Virus record (IMG/VR): IMGVR_UViG_3300008262_000226 | Location: 62,001-126,000 of that record | Origin: a virus | Reading direction: 5' to 3' (one strand) | DNA: 64,000 nt | Shown: one piece after another, positions 4,113-12,783 of the stretch | Layout of the letters: every line of letters starts with the position of its first letter | How positions within the stretch are numbered: position 1 is the first letter of the stretch | Program-made: the position numbers and the translations under genes | The notes under the pieces: model-generated | What the model was told of the DNA's origin: nothing | Seen by the model: the letters and a program-made list of their open reading frames with translations, nothing else | Database searches by the model: none

Positions 4113-7100
4113 AATCAACGTAATACTGACCAGAAACAATTTGCTGAGCACTATTTGTGAAGTCAGCATCTGTTATACCATTTCCACCATTTTCAATTAA
4201 TGTTATTGAAGTATTACCACCAACAATTCTATATGTAATAATGTTGTCGAATGTAATGCCACCAATATCAGCTCCAACAGCTGCTCCATATCCTTGATTT
4301 CCAGCTCCTGGGGTAAATGGTAATCCAGCGATTGTAGCAATACCAGTAGCAGTTCCTTTATTACTTATATTTAAAAGTATATTAAATAAAACTCTGTTGC
4401 CAATTTTTGTATATCTTCCCACTCTTACCGAATAAACTACTCCTAGATCACTTCCACCAAAAGCTATTGAAGGTGTAAATGATCCCTCTTCATAATCATT
4501 CAACAACTCAGAAGTCATGCCAGCATTATTAGAATTAGCAGAGAAGTCAATACCTTTGCCAGATGTTCCGATGATTAGGTTGCCTCTATTGACAGTAACA
4601 TCACCGAGATGTGAGATAGTTAGACCTTGCTGAGGACCAGTGGTGTAGTTATCGGTCGTAGCAAGTGTCATTGCTGTTCCGATGGTATTGTTGTTTACTA
4701 CATAGATACCTGCTTGTGCTTCGTCTGTTGCGTTACCACGGAATGTAATAGCAACTTGTCTAGCAGCACCACCAGTTCCAGCAGCATTACCAAAGTGAAT
4801 GCCACCTTTAACTGTCTTAGCAATACTGAATGTGTTGTTAGCGAGAGATGTGGCAGCATCGTTTGTAAGAGTTAATGCTGCTGAACCTACAGTAGAGAAC
4901 GAAGATGAAATAGCACCAGAAGTGCTTAAACTTGTAAGTGTTCCAACTTGTGTCAAACTGGAAGTAGTAACACCCGCACCCAAACTGAATGAACCAGTTG
5001 AAGGACCAATTTGACTGCCACTAGCAATCAATACGTTACCGATTCTATATTGCTTACCAGTAGCAAGGTCAAAGTTTTCTGTAGATGTGAATGCTGTTGT
5101 GGCATTTACATAAGTTATAGACTTATCGGTGGTTCCTTTAACACGGAAACCTCCACCATCAGCTGTGGTATCTGTAGCACCAGTTGACACAAACGTAGCA
5201 GTGCCAGAAGAACCAGTAACTGGATTTGATAACGTAGCAGTATTATTAGTAATCGAAACAATCGTTGTGCCAGCAGGAACACTTAAACCAGCAGTAGAAA
5301 TGCTAACTGCCATACCAGCAATCAATCCTGTAACAGGTGAAATTGCAGTAATATTAGCACTATTGCTTACGATAGTTGCTGTAAATGTTCTTGCAGAAAC
5401 GTCAGCAAGATCAATCAGTTTATCATCAATACTTAATACATTAGTATTAATTGTTGTTGTGGTTCCATTCACAGTCAAATTACCGCTGACAATTAAGTTG
5501 CCGCCAACGTTTGCGTTTTGTGGAAGAGTAACATCGAAGTTTGCATCTCCACGAATCCAAGTAGCAGTGCCAGAACCAATAACTAACTGGTTGTCACCTG
5601 ATGGTGATGGTGGAGTGTGAGTTACGTTAGTATTGTTGCCGTCAGGTGCTGGTCCGATTAATACATTACCGTTACCAGTAGCACCAGCACCAGCATAATA
5701 ACCAATCGCTACGTTATCTGTTCCAGTTGTATTTCCTTCTAAAGTATTGGATCCAACGCCAACATTTCTTTCGCCAGTTAGTAACCCCGTGAGAGCACTT
5801 CTACCAATACCAATATTATTTTGACCCGTGCTTAGATTGGTCAGTGCTTGATAACCAACAGCAACAGTAGCAGCACCAGAGTTGACTGTCTTAGCAGCTT
5901 CATAACCAATAGCAGTGTTCTGACTACCTGAAGTGTTTGAGTTCAAGCAGTTGAAACCCATTCTGGTGTTGGTAGCAATCGCGTTACCACCTCTACCGAT
6001 TGCGATTGGGTTTGCTCCACCTCCGCGAATGGTGAAGTCAGCATTAACAAAGTCTACAGTTCCATTCAGGTTGACAACATCACCAACAACGTCACCTAAG
6101 TTTGTTGTTCCATTTACAGTTAACCCATTTCTTATGGTTGTCGTTCCAGTTGTAGCACCGATGTTAACCGCAGTGGCAGCACCGAAAGCATTGATTGTTG
6201 TTGCTGTGGTGTTGAAGACAGCAAACGTAGTGCTACCAGTAAGAACGCTGGTGGTAAATGTGGGTGATGTTCCGAATACAGCAACGCCAGTTCCAGTTTC
6301 ATCACTCAAAACACCACGAAGTTGTGCCGAAGTTGTTGAACCAAATACTGATAGGTTGTTGGTTGTGTAAACAACCGTTCCACCAGTTCCAAATCCAACT
6401 GTTGAACCATCAGTTCCACTGAAAGTTAGAGTGTTGTTTGCAGTGAGTGTTATGTTGTTAGCAATCGTTAGAGTTCCACTAACTGTCTGTGAGATTGCTA
6501 GACCGTTGATTGTTGTAGCTGTAGCAGCACCAAGAGTTGGTGTAGTAAATGTTGGGTTGGTAAGTGTTTTGTTTGTGAGTGTTTGTGTCTCCCCTTCAGT
6601 TACCAATCGGTTGGCAACTGAACCATCATAAACTCTCCAGTAACCACCAGATTCAAACCACTGCATCACGCTGTAGGATGAAACAACACCCAAAGCATTG
6701 GTGGTTCTATTGACCTGAACACCAGCATCAACACCAGTTAGGTTTAATCCTTTTCTAAGTTCAATCTGTGCGTCAGCAATAACAAGTGTTTGTGATTCGA
6801 TTGTTGAAGTTGTTCCTGTAACTGTTAAGTTACCAGCGATGGTGATAGTTGAACCATCATCAGAAATAATACTGTTTGTTATCTGTGAGTTACCACTATC
6901 CCATTTAAGTAATCTGTTGCCAGTCAGGTTAGCATTATTTTTGAGTGAGAATGTAGTGCCTGTTAATGTAATTGCAGTTCCAGCTGAATATGTGGTATCG
7001 TTATCTGTTGAACTGATAGTAAAAGTATTTGCTGCAGCGCCAGATCCTCTAGTAACAGTCGTAAAACCACCACCAGTAATATTAATTATTCCAGTTCTGG

Positions 7101-8109
7101 CATTTCCATCTGATTCACCATTTACTTTTAAACTAGTTACAGTGTTTACATATTGCGAATCAATTGTAATAGTATTACCAACCTGAGATATAGATGCAGC
7201 ACCAGTAGTTGTATTAACACCATTTGCTCCTGCTGTAGTTGATCCAGTCGCCGTGGCAAATGTAAAATCACCAGATCCTAATGTTCCTCCAGTTGCTCTC
7301 AACCTAGTTACAGTATCTTGAGAAGAAATAGTAATATCTGTAGGTGTGCCTACAGACTGATTGATTGTTACATTACTTCCAGCAAGAAGCTGCAAATCAC
7401 CAGAGGTATAAATTCCAGCTGCTGTTCCTCTTAGTCTTGTAACAGTATTGACGTAGTTTGCATCAATGGTAATTGTATTTCCAACTTGCGAAATAGCGGC
7501 TGCATTACCACTAACTGCAAAAGTAACATCACCAGAGACTAAATTACCTCCACTTGCTGCAACACGAGTAACAGTATTTGTATCAATGTAACTAGAATTA
7601 ATTGTAATGGCATCACCAGTTCTTGTTAATGTAACGTTTGTTCCTGCTACTAAATTTACATCATCATCAACACCAGCTCCAGAGTTACCACCAGAAGTTA
7701 AACGAATAACTTTAGTTGCTGCGTTACCTCCATCTTGTGCTGAGATAGAATATGTTGTGTTGTTATCTGGAGTTGTTACTGTTCCCCCCAAAGAAATTGC
7801 TGTTCCATTGACAGTAATTGAAGAGTTAACTAGAGCACTATTTGGAATGAAAGTAAATGTATTTGTTGTGCCAGAAATGAAAGAAGATTCAATCGTTTTG
7901 TTTGTTAAAGTTTGATTGGCAGTTAAGTATACATCACCAGGATTATCCCAGATAACAGTTGTTCCATTGGTCTTTAGGTATTGACCAGTAGTTCCTAAGG
8001 TATTATTCGCAACTAAGCCACTACTTGTTAGATCTAAATTGTCACCAGCAACAAGCTCTTCAATTTTTTTTGTTGTTGCATTGACTATTAACGGAAAGCG
8101 ATTTGCCAT
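4111..8109 (-). CDS. tail fibre / receptor-binding structural protein
   Basis: 1332 residues, rich in Thr, Asn, Gly and Ser and built of short beta repeats (T-L-T-N-K-T, N-L-T-V-N-G-T-T and V-G-N-T-I-T-I-D recur). The N terminus (M-A-N-R-F-P-L-I-V-N) matches my memory of cyanophage fibre proteins, and this end normally anchors to the virion. A block around residues 700-800 has YadA-head-like repeats of the form G-x-x-N-T-A-I-G-Y-x-A. The C-terminal 130 residues (Y-E-E-G-S-F-T-P onward) look like a fibre tip domain. It probably binds the host surface. It is expressed from a minus-strand late box and diverges from psbA. Confidence 0.85.
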   Translation of the reverse strand: MANRFPLIVNATTKKIEELVAGDNLDLTSSGLVANNTLGTTGQYLKTNGTTVIWDNPGDVYLTANQTLTNKTIESSFISGTTNTFTFIPNSALVNSSITVNGTAISLGGTVTTPDNNTTYSISAQDGGNAATKVIRLTSGGNSGAGVDDDVNLVAGTNVTLTRTGDAITINSSYIDTNTVTRVAASGGNLVSGDVTFAVSGNAAAISQVGNTITIDANYVNTVTRLRGTAAGIYTSGDLQLLAGSNVTINQSVGTPTDITISSQDTVTRLRATGGTLGSGDFTFATATGSTTAGANGVNTTTGAASISQVGNTITIDSQYVNTVTSLKVNGESDGNARTGIINITGGGFTTVTRGSGAAANTFTISSTDNDTTYSAGTAITLTGTTFSLKNNANLTGNRLLKWDSGNSQITNSIISDDGSTITIAGNLTVTGTTSTIESQTLVIADAQIELRKGLNLTGVDAGVQVNRTTNALGVVSSYSVMQWFESGGYWRVYDGSVANRLVTEGETQTLTNKTLTNPTFTTPTLGAATATTINGLAISQTVSGTLTIANNITLTANNTLTFSGTDGSTVGFGTGGTVVYTTNNLSVFGSTTSAQLRGVLSDETGTGVAVFGTSPTFTTSVLTGSTTFAVFNTTATTINAFGAATAVNIGATTGTTTIRNGLTVNGTTNLGDVVGDVVNLNGTVDFVNADFTIRGGGANPIAIGRGGNAIATNTRMGFNCLNSNTSGSQNTAIGYEAAKTVNSGAATVAVGYQALTNLSTGQNNIGIGRSALTGLLTGERNVGVGSNTLEGNTTGTDNVAIGYYAGAGATGNGNVLIGPAPDGNNTNVTHTPPSPSGDNQLVIGSGTATWIRGDANFDVTLPQNANVGGNLIVSGNLTVNGTTTTINTNVLSIDDKLIDLADVSARTFTATIVSNSANITAISPVTGLIAGMAVSISTAGLSVPAGTTIVSITNNTATLSNPVTGSSGTATFVSTGATDTTADGGGFRVKGTTDKSITYVNATTAFTSTENFDLATGKQYRIGNVLIASGSQIGPSTGSFSLGAGVTTSSLTQVGTLTSLSTSGAISSSFSTVGSAALTLTNDAATSLANNTFSIAKTVKGGIHFGNAAGTGGAARQVAITFRGNATDEAQAGIYVVNNNTIGTAMTLATTDNYTTGPQQGLTISHLGDVTVNRGNLIIGTSGKGIDFSANSNNAGMTSELLNDYEEGSFTPSIAFGGSDLGVVYSVRVGRYTKIGNRVLFNILLNISNKGTATGIATIAGLPFTPGAGNQGYGAAVGADIGGITFDNIITYRIVGGNTSITLIENGGNGITDADFTNSAQQIVSGQYYVD

Positions 8110-8146
8110 TACACGACGCCCGTAGGAAAATGAGTTCTATTTATGT

Positions 8147-8154
8147 TATTTATA
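8147..8154 (-). promoter_or_regulatory. T4-type late promoter box for the fibre gene
   Basis: An exact TATAAATA on the minus strand, 38 bases upstream of the fibre ATG. It is part of the palindrome ATTTATAAAT (8148-8157). Confidence 0.7.
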
Positions 8155-8173
8155 AATGGTTCTGTCAAGGGGC

Positions 8174-8207
8174 TTGACAGGTGCGGGGAACCGTGCTACT
8201 ATAAATA
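8174..8207 (+). promoter_or_regulatory. overlapping early and late promoters of psbA
   Basis: TTGACA (8174-8179), a 17-base spacer and TACTAT (8197-8202) form a host-type promoter. An exact T4 late box TATAAATA (8200-8207) overlaps its -10 element. psbA could thus be read both by unmodified host polymerase and by the late, phage-programmed enzyme. Confidence 0.8.
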
Positions 8208-8267
8208 AATGTTAAGGAACGTTACGTTTCTTAATAATACTTACCTCAACTACTCGGAGTATTTTCA

Positions 8268-9350
8268 ATGACTGCAACTATCGCACAACAACGCGGTGGT
8301 GAAAACATTTGGGAAAGCTTCTGCGAGTGGGTTACCTCTACCAACAATCGTCTTTATGTTGGGTGGTTCGGAACTCTCATGATTCCTACCCTTCTTGCAG
8401 CAACCATCTGTTTCATCGTCGCTTTCATCGCTGCCCCTCCCGTCGATATCGACGGCATTCGTGAACCTGTTGCTGGTTCACTCATGTATGGAAACAACAT
8501 CATCTCTGGTGCCGTTGTTCCTTCTTCAAATGCTATTGGTCTGCATTTTTATCCTATCTGGAATGCAATGTCACTCGATGAGTGGCTATATAATGGTGGT
8601 CCTTATCAACTGGTGGTCTTCCACTTCCTTATCGGTGTCTTCTCTTACATGGGTCGTGAATGGGAACTCTCTTACCGACTGGGTATGCGTCCTTGGATTT
8701 GTGTTGCCTACAGCGCACCCGTTGCTGCTGCTACTGCAGTTTTCCTCGTCTATCCCTTTGGGCAAGGTTCCTTCTCTGATGGTATGCCGCTCGGCATTAG
8801 TGGAACATTTAACTACATGCTTGTTTTTCAGGCGGAGCATAACATCCTCATGCACCCCTTCCATATGCTTGGGGTGGCTGGTGTATTTGGCGGTTCTCTT
8901 TTCTCTGCTATGCATGGATCTCTGGTCACTAGTTCCCTCGTTCGTGAAACCACGGAAGTAGAGTCTCAGAACTATGGTTACAAGTTCGGTCAAGAAGAAG
9001 AGACCTACAACATTGTTGCTGCACACGGTTACTTTGGTCGTCTCATCTTCCAATACGCTTCGTTCAACAACTCTCGTTCACTGCACTTCTTCCTTGCTGC
9101 TTGGCCTGTAGTTGGTATCTGGTTTGCTGCTCTCGGTGTTAGCACCATGGCATTCAACCTCAACGGTTTCAACTTCAACCAGTCTCTGCTTGATAACAAG
9201 GGTCATGTAATCAACACTTGGGCAGACATCCTCAACCGCGCCAACCTTGGATTTGAGGTAATGCACGAGCGTAATGCTCACAACTTCCCTCTTGACCTTG
9301 CTGCTGCTGAGATGACTCCTGTTGCTCTCACTGCACCTGCTATCGGTTGA
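8268..9350 (+). CDS. psbA: photosystem II D1 protein
   Basis: A complete 360-residue D1 reaction-centre protein with five membrane helices. Redox and metal ligands are intact: the Tyr161-region Y-P-x-G-Q-G-S, D170-region F-S-D-G, and the C-terminal ligands in [15 protein letters not shown], before the processing site. The position equal to residue 130 of host D1 is Glu (M-G-R-E-W-E-L), as in high-light D1 forms. There is no intron. The reading frame is richer in C at third positions than neighbouring genes, as expected for high expression. Phage D1 replaces the rapidly damaged host copy and keeps photosynthesis running. It has its own promoter and terminator. Confidence 0.99.
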   Translation: MTATIAQQRGGENIWESFCEWVTSTNNRLYVGWFGTLMIPTLLAATICFIVAFIAAPPVDIDGIREPVAGSLMYGNNIISGAVVPSSNAIGLHFYPIWNAMSLDEWLYNGGPYQLVVFHFLIGVFSYMGREWELSYRLGMRPWICVAYSAPVAAATAVFLVYPFGQGSFSDGMPLGISGTFNYMLVFQAEHNILMHPFHMLGVAGVFGGSLFSAMHGSLVTSSLVRETTEVESQNYGYKFGQEEETYNIVAAHGYFGRLIFQYASFNNSRSLHFFLAAWPVVGIWFAALGVSTMAFNLNGFNFNQSLLDNKGHVINTWADILNRANLGFEVMHERNAHNFPLDLAAAEMTPVALTAPAIG

Positions 9351-9375
9351 CACTTAAGTTAAAATCAGGTAAACT
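9347..9375 (+). promoter_or_regulatory. sigma70-type promoter overlapping the psbA stop
   Basis: TTGACA (9347-9352) contains the psbA stop codon. A 17-base spacer is followed by TAAACT (9370-9375). The start point would fall near 9382, inside the psbA terminator hairpin, and the transcript would run into the cupin-speD operon. Confidence 0.65.
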
Positions 9376-9398
9376 AGGAGGGGAAACCCTCCTTTTTT
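9376..9398 (+). terminator. psbA intrinsic terminator
   Basis: A stem AGGAGGG/CCCTCCT closed by a GAAA tetraloop is followed by a run of T's. It ends psbA transcripts about 25 bases after the stop. Confidence 0.88.
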
Positions 9399-9404
9399 AT
9401 TGGC

Positions 9405-10079
9405 ATGGAAGAAATTTTAAAATACGTTTTGGATGGAGGATCCGCCAAATATTTTAAAAATGCTTATAAAGAAGACCTAGTAACTATAGAGGATGTTAAT
9501 AATTATATCAACAAAACAAATGCCAATGAATATGAACTTGCTATCATAAAAAATCATTCTAGAATAACCACTCCCATAAAAAAATATGGTTGGAGAAATT
9601 CTTGGAATACTAAAATGCTTCAAAAATATTGGAATGAAGGATGTGCATTCGTTTTGCATACTATACATCTCAATGAAAAATTAAAAAAATTAATTAAATC
9701 ATTAGAAGAATATTCAGGTATGCAATTTGATTCTCACATCTATTGTGGAAAAGCAGGAAGCACATCGTATAACTATCATTGTGATGTAAGTCATAATCTA
9801 ATCATACAGTGTCAGGGTGTTACTAGATGGAGAGTATATCCATTGATAACTAAACAATCTATGACTTTTTCAGAAATGAAATTGGATCCAATCATAGATG
9901 TTACAATGAATCCTGGAGATGTAATCTGGATTCCAATGTTTCAAGTTCATTATGCTGAACCTATTACAGATAGATTAAGTGTTAGTCTTCCATTTTCTTC
10001 GCCATGTAAGGAAAGAACTACTATACAACCACCAGTTAATTTTACAATAAATACTCAACGATATTTGGAGAACCATTAA
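9405..10079 (+). CDS. cupin/JmjC-type Fe(II) oxygenase
   Basis: 224 residues. The C-terminal half shows a cupin/JmjC iron site: His125 and Asp127 in N-Y-H-C-D-V-S-H, and His182 in F-Q-V-H-Y-A-E-P, with the typical N-P-G-D-V-I-W-I-P turn between. This family (Cupin_4/JmjC) hydroxylates protein or small-molecule substrates using 2-oxoglutarate; the substrate here is unknown. The gene is much more AT-rich than psbA before it. Its stop overlaps the speD start as TAATG. The start at 9405 lies only six bases after the terminator tail, with no strong ribosome site apart from GGCATGG context. Confidence 0.8.
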   Translation: MEEILKYVLDGGSAKYFKNAYKEDLVTIEDVNNYINKTNANEYELAIIKNHSRITTPIKKYGWRNSWNTKMLQKYWNEGCAFVLHTIHLNEKLKKLIKSLEEYSGMQFDSHIYCGKAGSTSYNYHCDVSHNLIIQCQGVTRWRVYPLITKQSMTFSEMKLDPIIDVTMNPGDVIWIPMFQVHYAEPITDRLSVSLPFSSPCKERTTIQPPVNFTINTQRYLENH

Positions 10080-10429
10080 TGATTGACGAAGTGCTAGGTG
10101 TGCATCACATTGCGGAGCTGTGTGAATGCAATCCCGATCTATTAAATGACTCAGAGTTTATTAGCACTTCCCTCAGGCAAGCAGTAGAACATGCTAACGC
10201 AACGTTACTAGAAGAAGTTAAATACGAATTCACGCCACAGGGAATCACTGCTGTTTGCTTGCTATCAGAAAGTCATATTAGTATTCATACGTGGCCCGAG
10301 AAAGGATATGCTGCTGTGGATATCTTTACTTGTGGTGATCACACTATGCCAGGCAAAGCTTGCGAATACATGGTGCAGGTGCTAGAATGTATGAAACCAA
10401 ACATTCAAGTATATACAAGAGGTATCTGA
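10079..10429 (+). CDS. speD: S-adenosylmethionine decarboxylase proenzyme
   Basis: 116 residues, the length of bacterial class 1B SpeD. The self-cleavage site is E64-S65 in L-S-E-S-H-I-S-I-H-T-W-P-E, where Ser65 becomes the pyruvoyl group. His70 and Cys85 (I-F-T-C-G) match the processing and catalytic residues. It makes decarboxylated AdoMet, the aminopropyl donor for spermidine. Cyanophages commonly carry speD, perhaps to supply polyamines for DNA packaging or photosystem stability. It overlaps the genes on both sides by one base (TAATG, TGATG). Confidence 0.96.
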   Translation: MIDEVLGVHHIAELCECNPDLLNDSEFISTSLRQAVEHANATLLEEVKYEFTPQGITAVCLLSESHISIHTWPEKGYAAVDIFTCGDHTMPGKACEYMVQVLECMKPNIQVYTRGI

Positions 10430-10683
10430 TGGAAATAGTAGCTTATACATTGTCAGGATGCAATCACTGCACAAGTCTTAAAGAATTATTTCGCAGAGCA
10501 CAAACAGACTATACTGAGGTTATGGTCAAGAGGGATATGCTTTTAGAAGATTTTCAGAAAGAATATCCAGGTATTACCCATTTTCCATATGTGGTAATTG
10601 ATAAAGAACCTATTGGTGGATTGGTTGATGTTGTAAAAAGATTTGTTGCGAAAGGATTGGTGACTAGTTCTAGGAGGGAATAG
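10429..10683 (+). CDS. nrdC: glutaredoxin-like protein
   Basis: 84 residues from the ATG that overlaps the speD stop. It has a thioredoxin-fold layout with a C-x-x-C active site at Cys11 and Cys14 (S-G-C-N-H-C) near the N terminus. A cis-Pro loop follows (H-F-P-Y-V-V-I, residues 54-60) and then a G-G motif (I-G-G-L, near residue 65), all glutaredoxin signatures. In T4 the equivalent NrdC reduces ribonucleotide reductase. The symbol is by analogy. An upstream extension of the frame inside speD is ignored because this start is coupled. Confidence 0.85.
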   Translation: MEIVAYTLSGCNHCTSLKELFRRAQTDYTEVMVKRDMLLEDFQKEYPGITHFPYVVIDKEPIGGLVDVVKRFVAKGLVTSSRRE

Positions 10684-10684
10684 A

Positions 10685-11041
10685 GTGGCGTCGCTCAATG
10701 AGATTTACGATCTAATAAACACTGCTATTGATACTGCATTTATGAAGGAAAAGTATCAATTGAATTTTTATGAGTATCTTGAATCAGAAAAAGTAAAGAA
10801 AGATTACATACAATCTTTTATATCTTCTTCTTTGGGAGTTGCGATTATACATCAGATAGAAGAATTGGATTTGTATCTAGATGGTGGGAGTCAAGCTGCT
10901 TTTGTTAGAGAATCATATGGATGGATGGGGAAACCTAGAGCAAGGAGAATGAAAGAATATCTTGAAAAGATTATGAGTGATGCAAAAAAGTATGAGCAAT
11001 CCAAAAGACCAGGAAGGAAATCAAAAACTTCAAATAAATAA
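10685..11041 (+). CDS. conserved hypothetical protein
   Basis: 118 residues from a GTG start with a strong TAGGAGGG ribosome site a few bases upstream. It is mostly helical, with W-M-G-K-P-R-A-R-R-M near residue 95 and a Lys/Ser/Gly-rich basic tail (R-P-G-R-K-S-K) that may bind nucleic acid. I recall homologues of this kind in other cyanophages, without a function. It lies in the nucleotide and DNA metabolism operon. Confidence 0.75.
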   Translation: MASLNEIYDLINTAIDTAFMKEKYQLNFYEYLESEKVKKDYIQSFISSSLGVAIIHQIEELDLYLDGGSQAAFVRESYGWMGKPRARRMKEYLEKIMSDAKKYEQSKRPGRKSKTSNK

Positions 11042-11054
11042 GGGTATAGAATTC

Positions 11055-11189
11055 ATGTTGCGTAGGAGGGTTGATAAAGTCAAACCTAGACATGGATTAA
11101 CACTGAGTAAATCATTCAACCTCCTACGCAGAACATACCATTTTAATTTGGAGTTCTCTTGGGAGGTTGACAAACCAACAAGGGAGTAG
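11055..11189 (+). CDS. possible 44-residue basic peptide
   Basis: An ATG at 11055 opens a short Arg- and Lys-rich frame (M-L-R-R-R-V-D-K onward) in a 150-base gap within an otherwise packed operon. Both arms of a long inverted repeat lie inside it, giving the echoing residues L-R-R-R and L-L-R-R. The ribosome site is weak. The segment may be a structured RNA and not a gene. Confidence 0.25.
   Translation: MLRRRVDKVKPRHGLTLSKSFNLLRRTYHFNLEFSWEVDKPTRE
11059..11130 (+). other. long imperfect hairpin in an intergenic gap
   Basis: TGCGTAGGAGG (11059-11069) pairs perfectly with CCTCCTACGCA (11120-11130). After one bulged G, TTGA (11071-11074) pairs with TCAA (11116-11119). That is 15 base pairs around a 41-base loop. 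There is no T tract, so it is not an intrinsic terminator. It lies between an operon gene and a membrane protein gene. Confidence 0.7.
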
Positions 11190-11193
11190 TAAG

Positions 11194-11436
11194 ATGGAGT
11201 CAGCAACACCATACATCCTGTTCTTTAGTGGAATAGGTATCGTAGGATCTTTTATGATCGGTCTAATGATTGGATGGTTCGGAAACGATATCGTCTATGC
11301 ATTTTTAAACAAGAATAGGATTCAACCAATGCATCCTGAAATGTTTGATGAGAACGGTCAACTGATTCCCGACGAGATTGTAGCAGTTCGCTTTGAGAAT
11401 TCTGAAGATTTTGAGGATTACGACGACGAGGATTAA
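11194..11436 (+). CDS. small single-span membrane protein with acidic tail
   Basis: 80 residues from the ATG at 11194, which has an AAGGGAG ribosome site. Residues 8-30 form a hydrophobic, Gly-rich membrane helix (F-S-G-I-G-I-V-G-S-F). The remainder is soluble and ends in a run of Glu and Asp with aromatic residues. I recall related proteins before the RNase H gene in other cyanophages, without a function. The stop is directly followed by the RNase H start. A longer frame upstream is not supported by a ribosome site. Confidence 0.7.
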   Translation: MESATPYILFFSGIGIVGSFMIGLMIGWFGNDIVYAFLNKNRIQPMHPEMFDENGQLIPDEIVAVRFENSEDFEDYDDED

Positions 11437-12327
11437 ATGATTCTTATTGATATGAATCAGATTATGATTAGTAATCTGATGATGCAACTGAAGGGCGATG
11501 CTCTAAATGAAAATCTTGTTCGTCATATGGTGCTTACTGCCCTTCGAGCATTTGAAAGACAATACTCCCCTAAGTTCGGTGAGATTGTTTTAGCTTATGA
11601 CAGTAAGCACTACTGGCGAAAAGAAGCATTCCCTTATTACAAACAGAATAGAAAGAAAGATCGAGAAGCATCCGATCTAGATTGGAATGCAATCTTTGAA
11701 GTTCTGAATAAGATACGCGATGAGATTAAAACCTTTTTTCCATACAAGGTGGTGGAAGTTTATGGCGCTGAGGCAGATGATGTTATCAGCACACTCACTA
11801 CTTACCAAGCTTATCGCAATATCAAACTTCAAAAAGAAGGTAAAGATGCTGAGGAAGTATTAATTCTTTCGGGAGACAAAGACTTTATTCAGCTACAGAA
11901 GTATCCATTTGTGAAGCAATACAATCCGATTCTTAAGAAGGAGATTAAACATGATGACCCTAAAGCATACGCTAGAGAGCATATCATTAAGGGAGATAAG
12001 TCAGATGGCATACCTAACTTCTTATCTGATGCTGATACATTTGTGGTAGGCAAGAGACAGAAACCTATAAGTAAGAAAAACTTAGAAAAGTGGGTGAACC
12101 AAGACCCATCTGTATTCTGTTTAACGCAAGAAGCTGCTCAAAATTATGAGCGTAATCGGAAATTAATCGATCTTACTTGCATTCCTGAGCATCTTGCTAC
12201 TGAGATTGTATCTTGTTACAAGTCACTAAATAGCAACGAAAGGAAAGTTCCACTAGAATACTTTCAACAACATCAACTTACGAAGTTGATGGAAGAATAT
12301 GTATTTCGTAACACACAACCATTTTGA
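11437..12327 (+). CDS. rnh: RNase H (T4 Rnh-like 5'-3' exonuclease)
   Basis: 296 residues, near the size of T4 RNase H. It shows the flap-endonuclease family order: I-L-I-D-M-N at the N terminus, L-A-Y-D-S-K-H-Y-W-R-K around residue 55, E-A-D-D-V-I-S-T-L near 110, and L-S-G-D-K-D-F-I-Q-L near 145. These give the acidic metal-binding residues. A helix-hairpin-like region follows (G-D-K-S-D-G-I-P-N). In T4 this enzyme removes RNA primers from lagging-strand fragments. It directly follows the membrane gene. Confidence 0.92.
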   Translation: MILIDMNQIMISNLMMQLKGDALNENLVRHMVLTALRAFERQYSPKFGEIVLAYDSKHYWRKEAFPYYKQNRKKDREASDLDWNAIFEVLNKIRDEIKTFFPYKVVEVYGAEADDVISTLTTYQAYRNIKLQKEGKDAEEVLILSGDKDFIQLQKYPFVKQYNPILKKEIKHDDPKAYAREHIIKGDKSDGIPNFLSDADTFVVGKRQKPISKKNLEKWVNQDPSVFCLTQEAAQNYERNRKLIDLTCIPEHLATEIVSCYKSLNSNERKVPLEYFQQHQLTKLMEEYVFRNTQPF

Positions 12328-12333
12328 ATTGAC

Positions 12334-12783
12334 ATGGCACCTAAAACATATCGCCCTCTAATTTCAGAGGTGCTGCGTAAAGCTAACAACGCAAAGACTA
12401 AAGAAGAAAAGAAAAGAATTTTATTGGAGAACAACACACAAGTTCTTCGTTCTCTTTTTATCTGGAACTTTGATGAGAGCGTAGTGTCTATGCTACCAGA
12501 AGGAGAAGTTCCTTTTACTACTAATCCAGCACCAGAAGGAACAGATCATCTATTGCTGGAGAATGAAGGTAAGAAAATGTTCCACTTCGTTAAGGGTGGA
12601 TCTAACATCACTCAGAGTAAGCGTGAACAAATCTTTTTAGCAATGCTTGAGCAACTCCATCCAGATGAAGCAGAGATTCTTTGTCTCGTAAAGGATAAAA
12701 ATCTTCAAAAGAAGTATACTCGTATTTCAAAAGCACTTATCCAAGAGACATTCCCACAAATTCAGTGGGGGGGTCGTAGCTAA
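12334..12783 (+). CDS. conserved cyanophage protein (DUF6433-like)
   Basis: 149 residues. The N-terminal helix A-K-T-K-E-E-K-K-R-I-L, the phrase V-L-R-S-L-F-I-W-N-F-D, and the C-terminal K-Y-T-R-I-S-K-A-L-I match what I recall as DUF6433, a conserved protein of T4-like phages with no assigned function. Similar proteins sit near replication genes. It overlaps the next start by one base. Confidence 0.7.
   Translation: MAPKTYRPLISEVLRKANNAKTKEEKKRILLENNTQVLRSLFIWNFDESVVSMLPEGEVPFTTNPAPEGTDHLLLENEGKKMFHFVKGGSNITQSKREQIFLAMLEQLHPDEAEILCLVKDKNLQKKYTRISKALIQETFPQIQWGGRS

Noticed and set aside
4627-7915. Long plus-strand frames opposite the tail fibre
   Set aside because: They mirror the Thr/Asn-rich fibre codons on the other strand and lack ribosome sites.
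8268-9350. Intron or homing endonuclease in psbA
   Set aside because: The frame is continuous for 360 codons with all conserved motifs, so no insertion is present.
8395-9353. Other frames within psbA
   Set aside because: psbA is a complete, highly conserved gene, and these are shadow frames of its C-rich codons.
11167-11195. Promoter TTGACA-17-TAAGAT before the membrane gene
   Set aside because: The -10 box overlaps the start codon, so it could not express that gene, and the match is weak.
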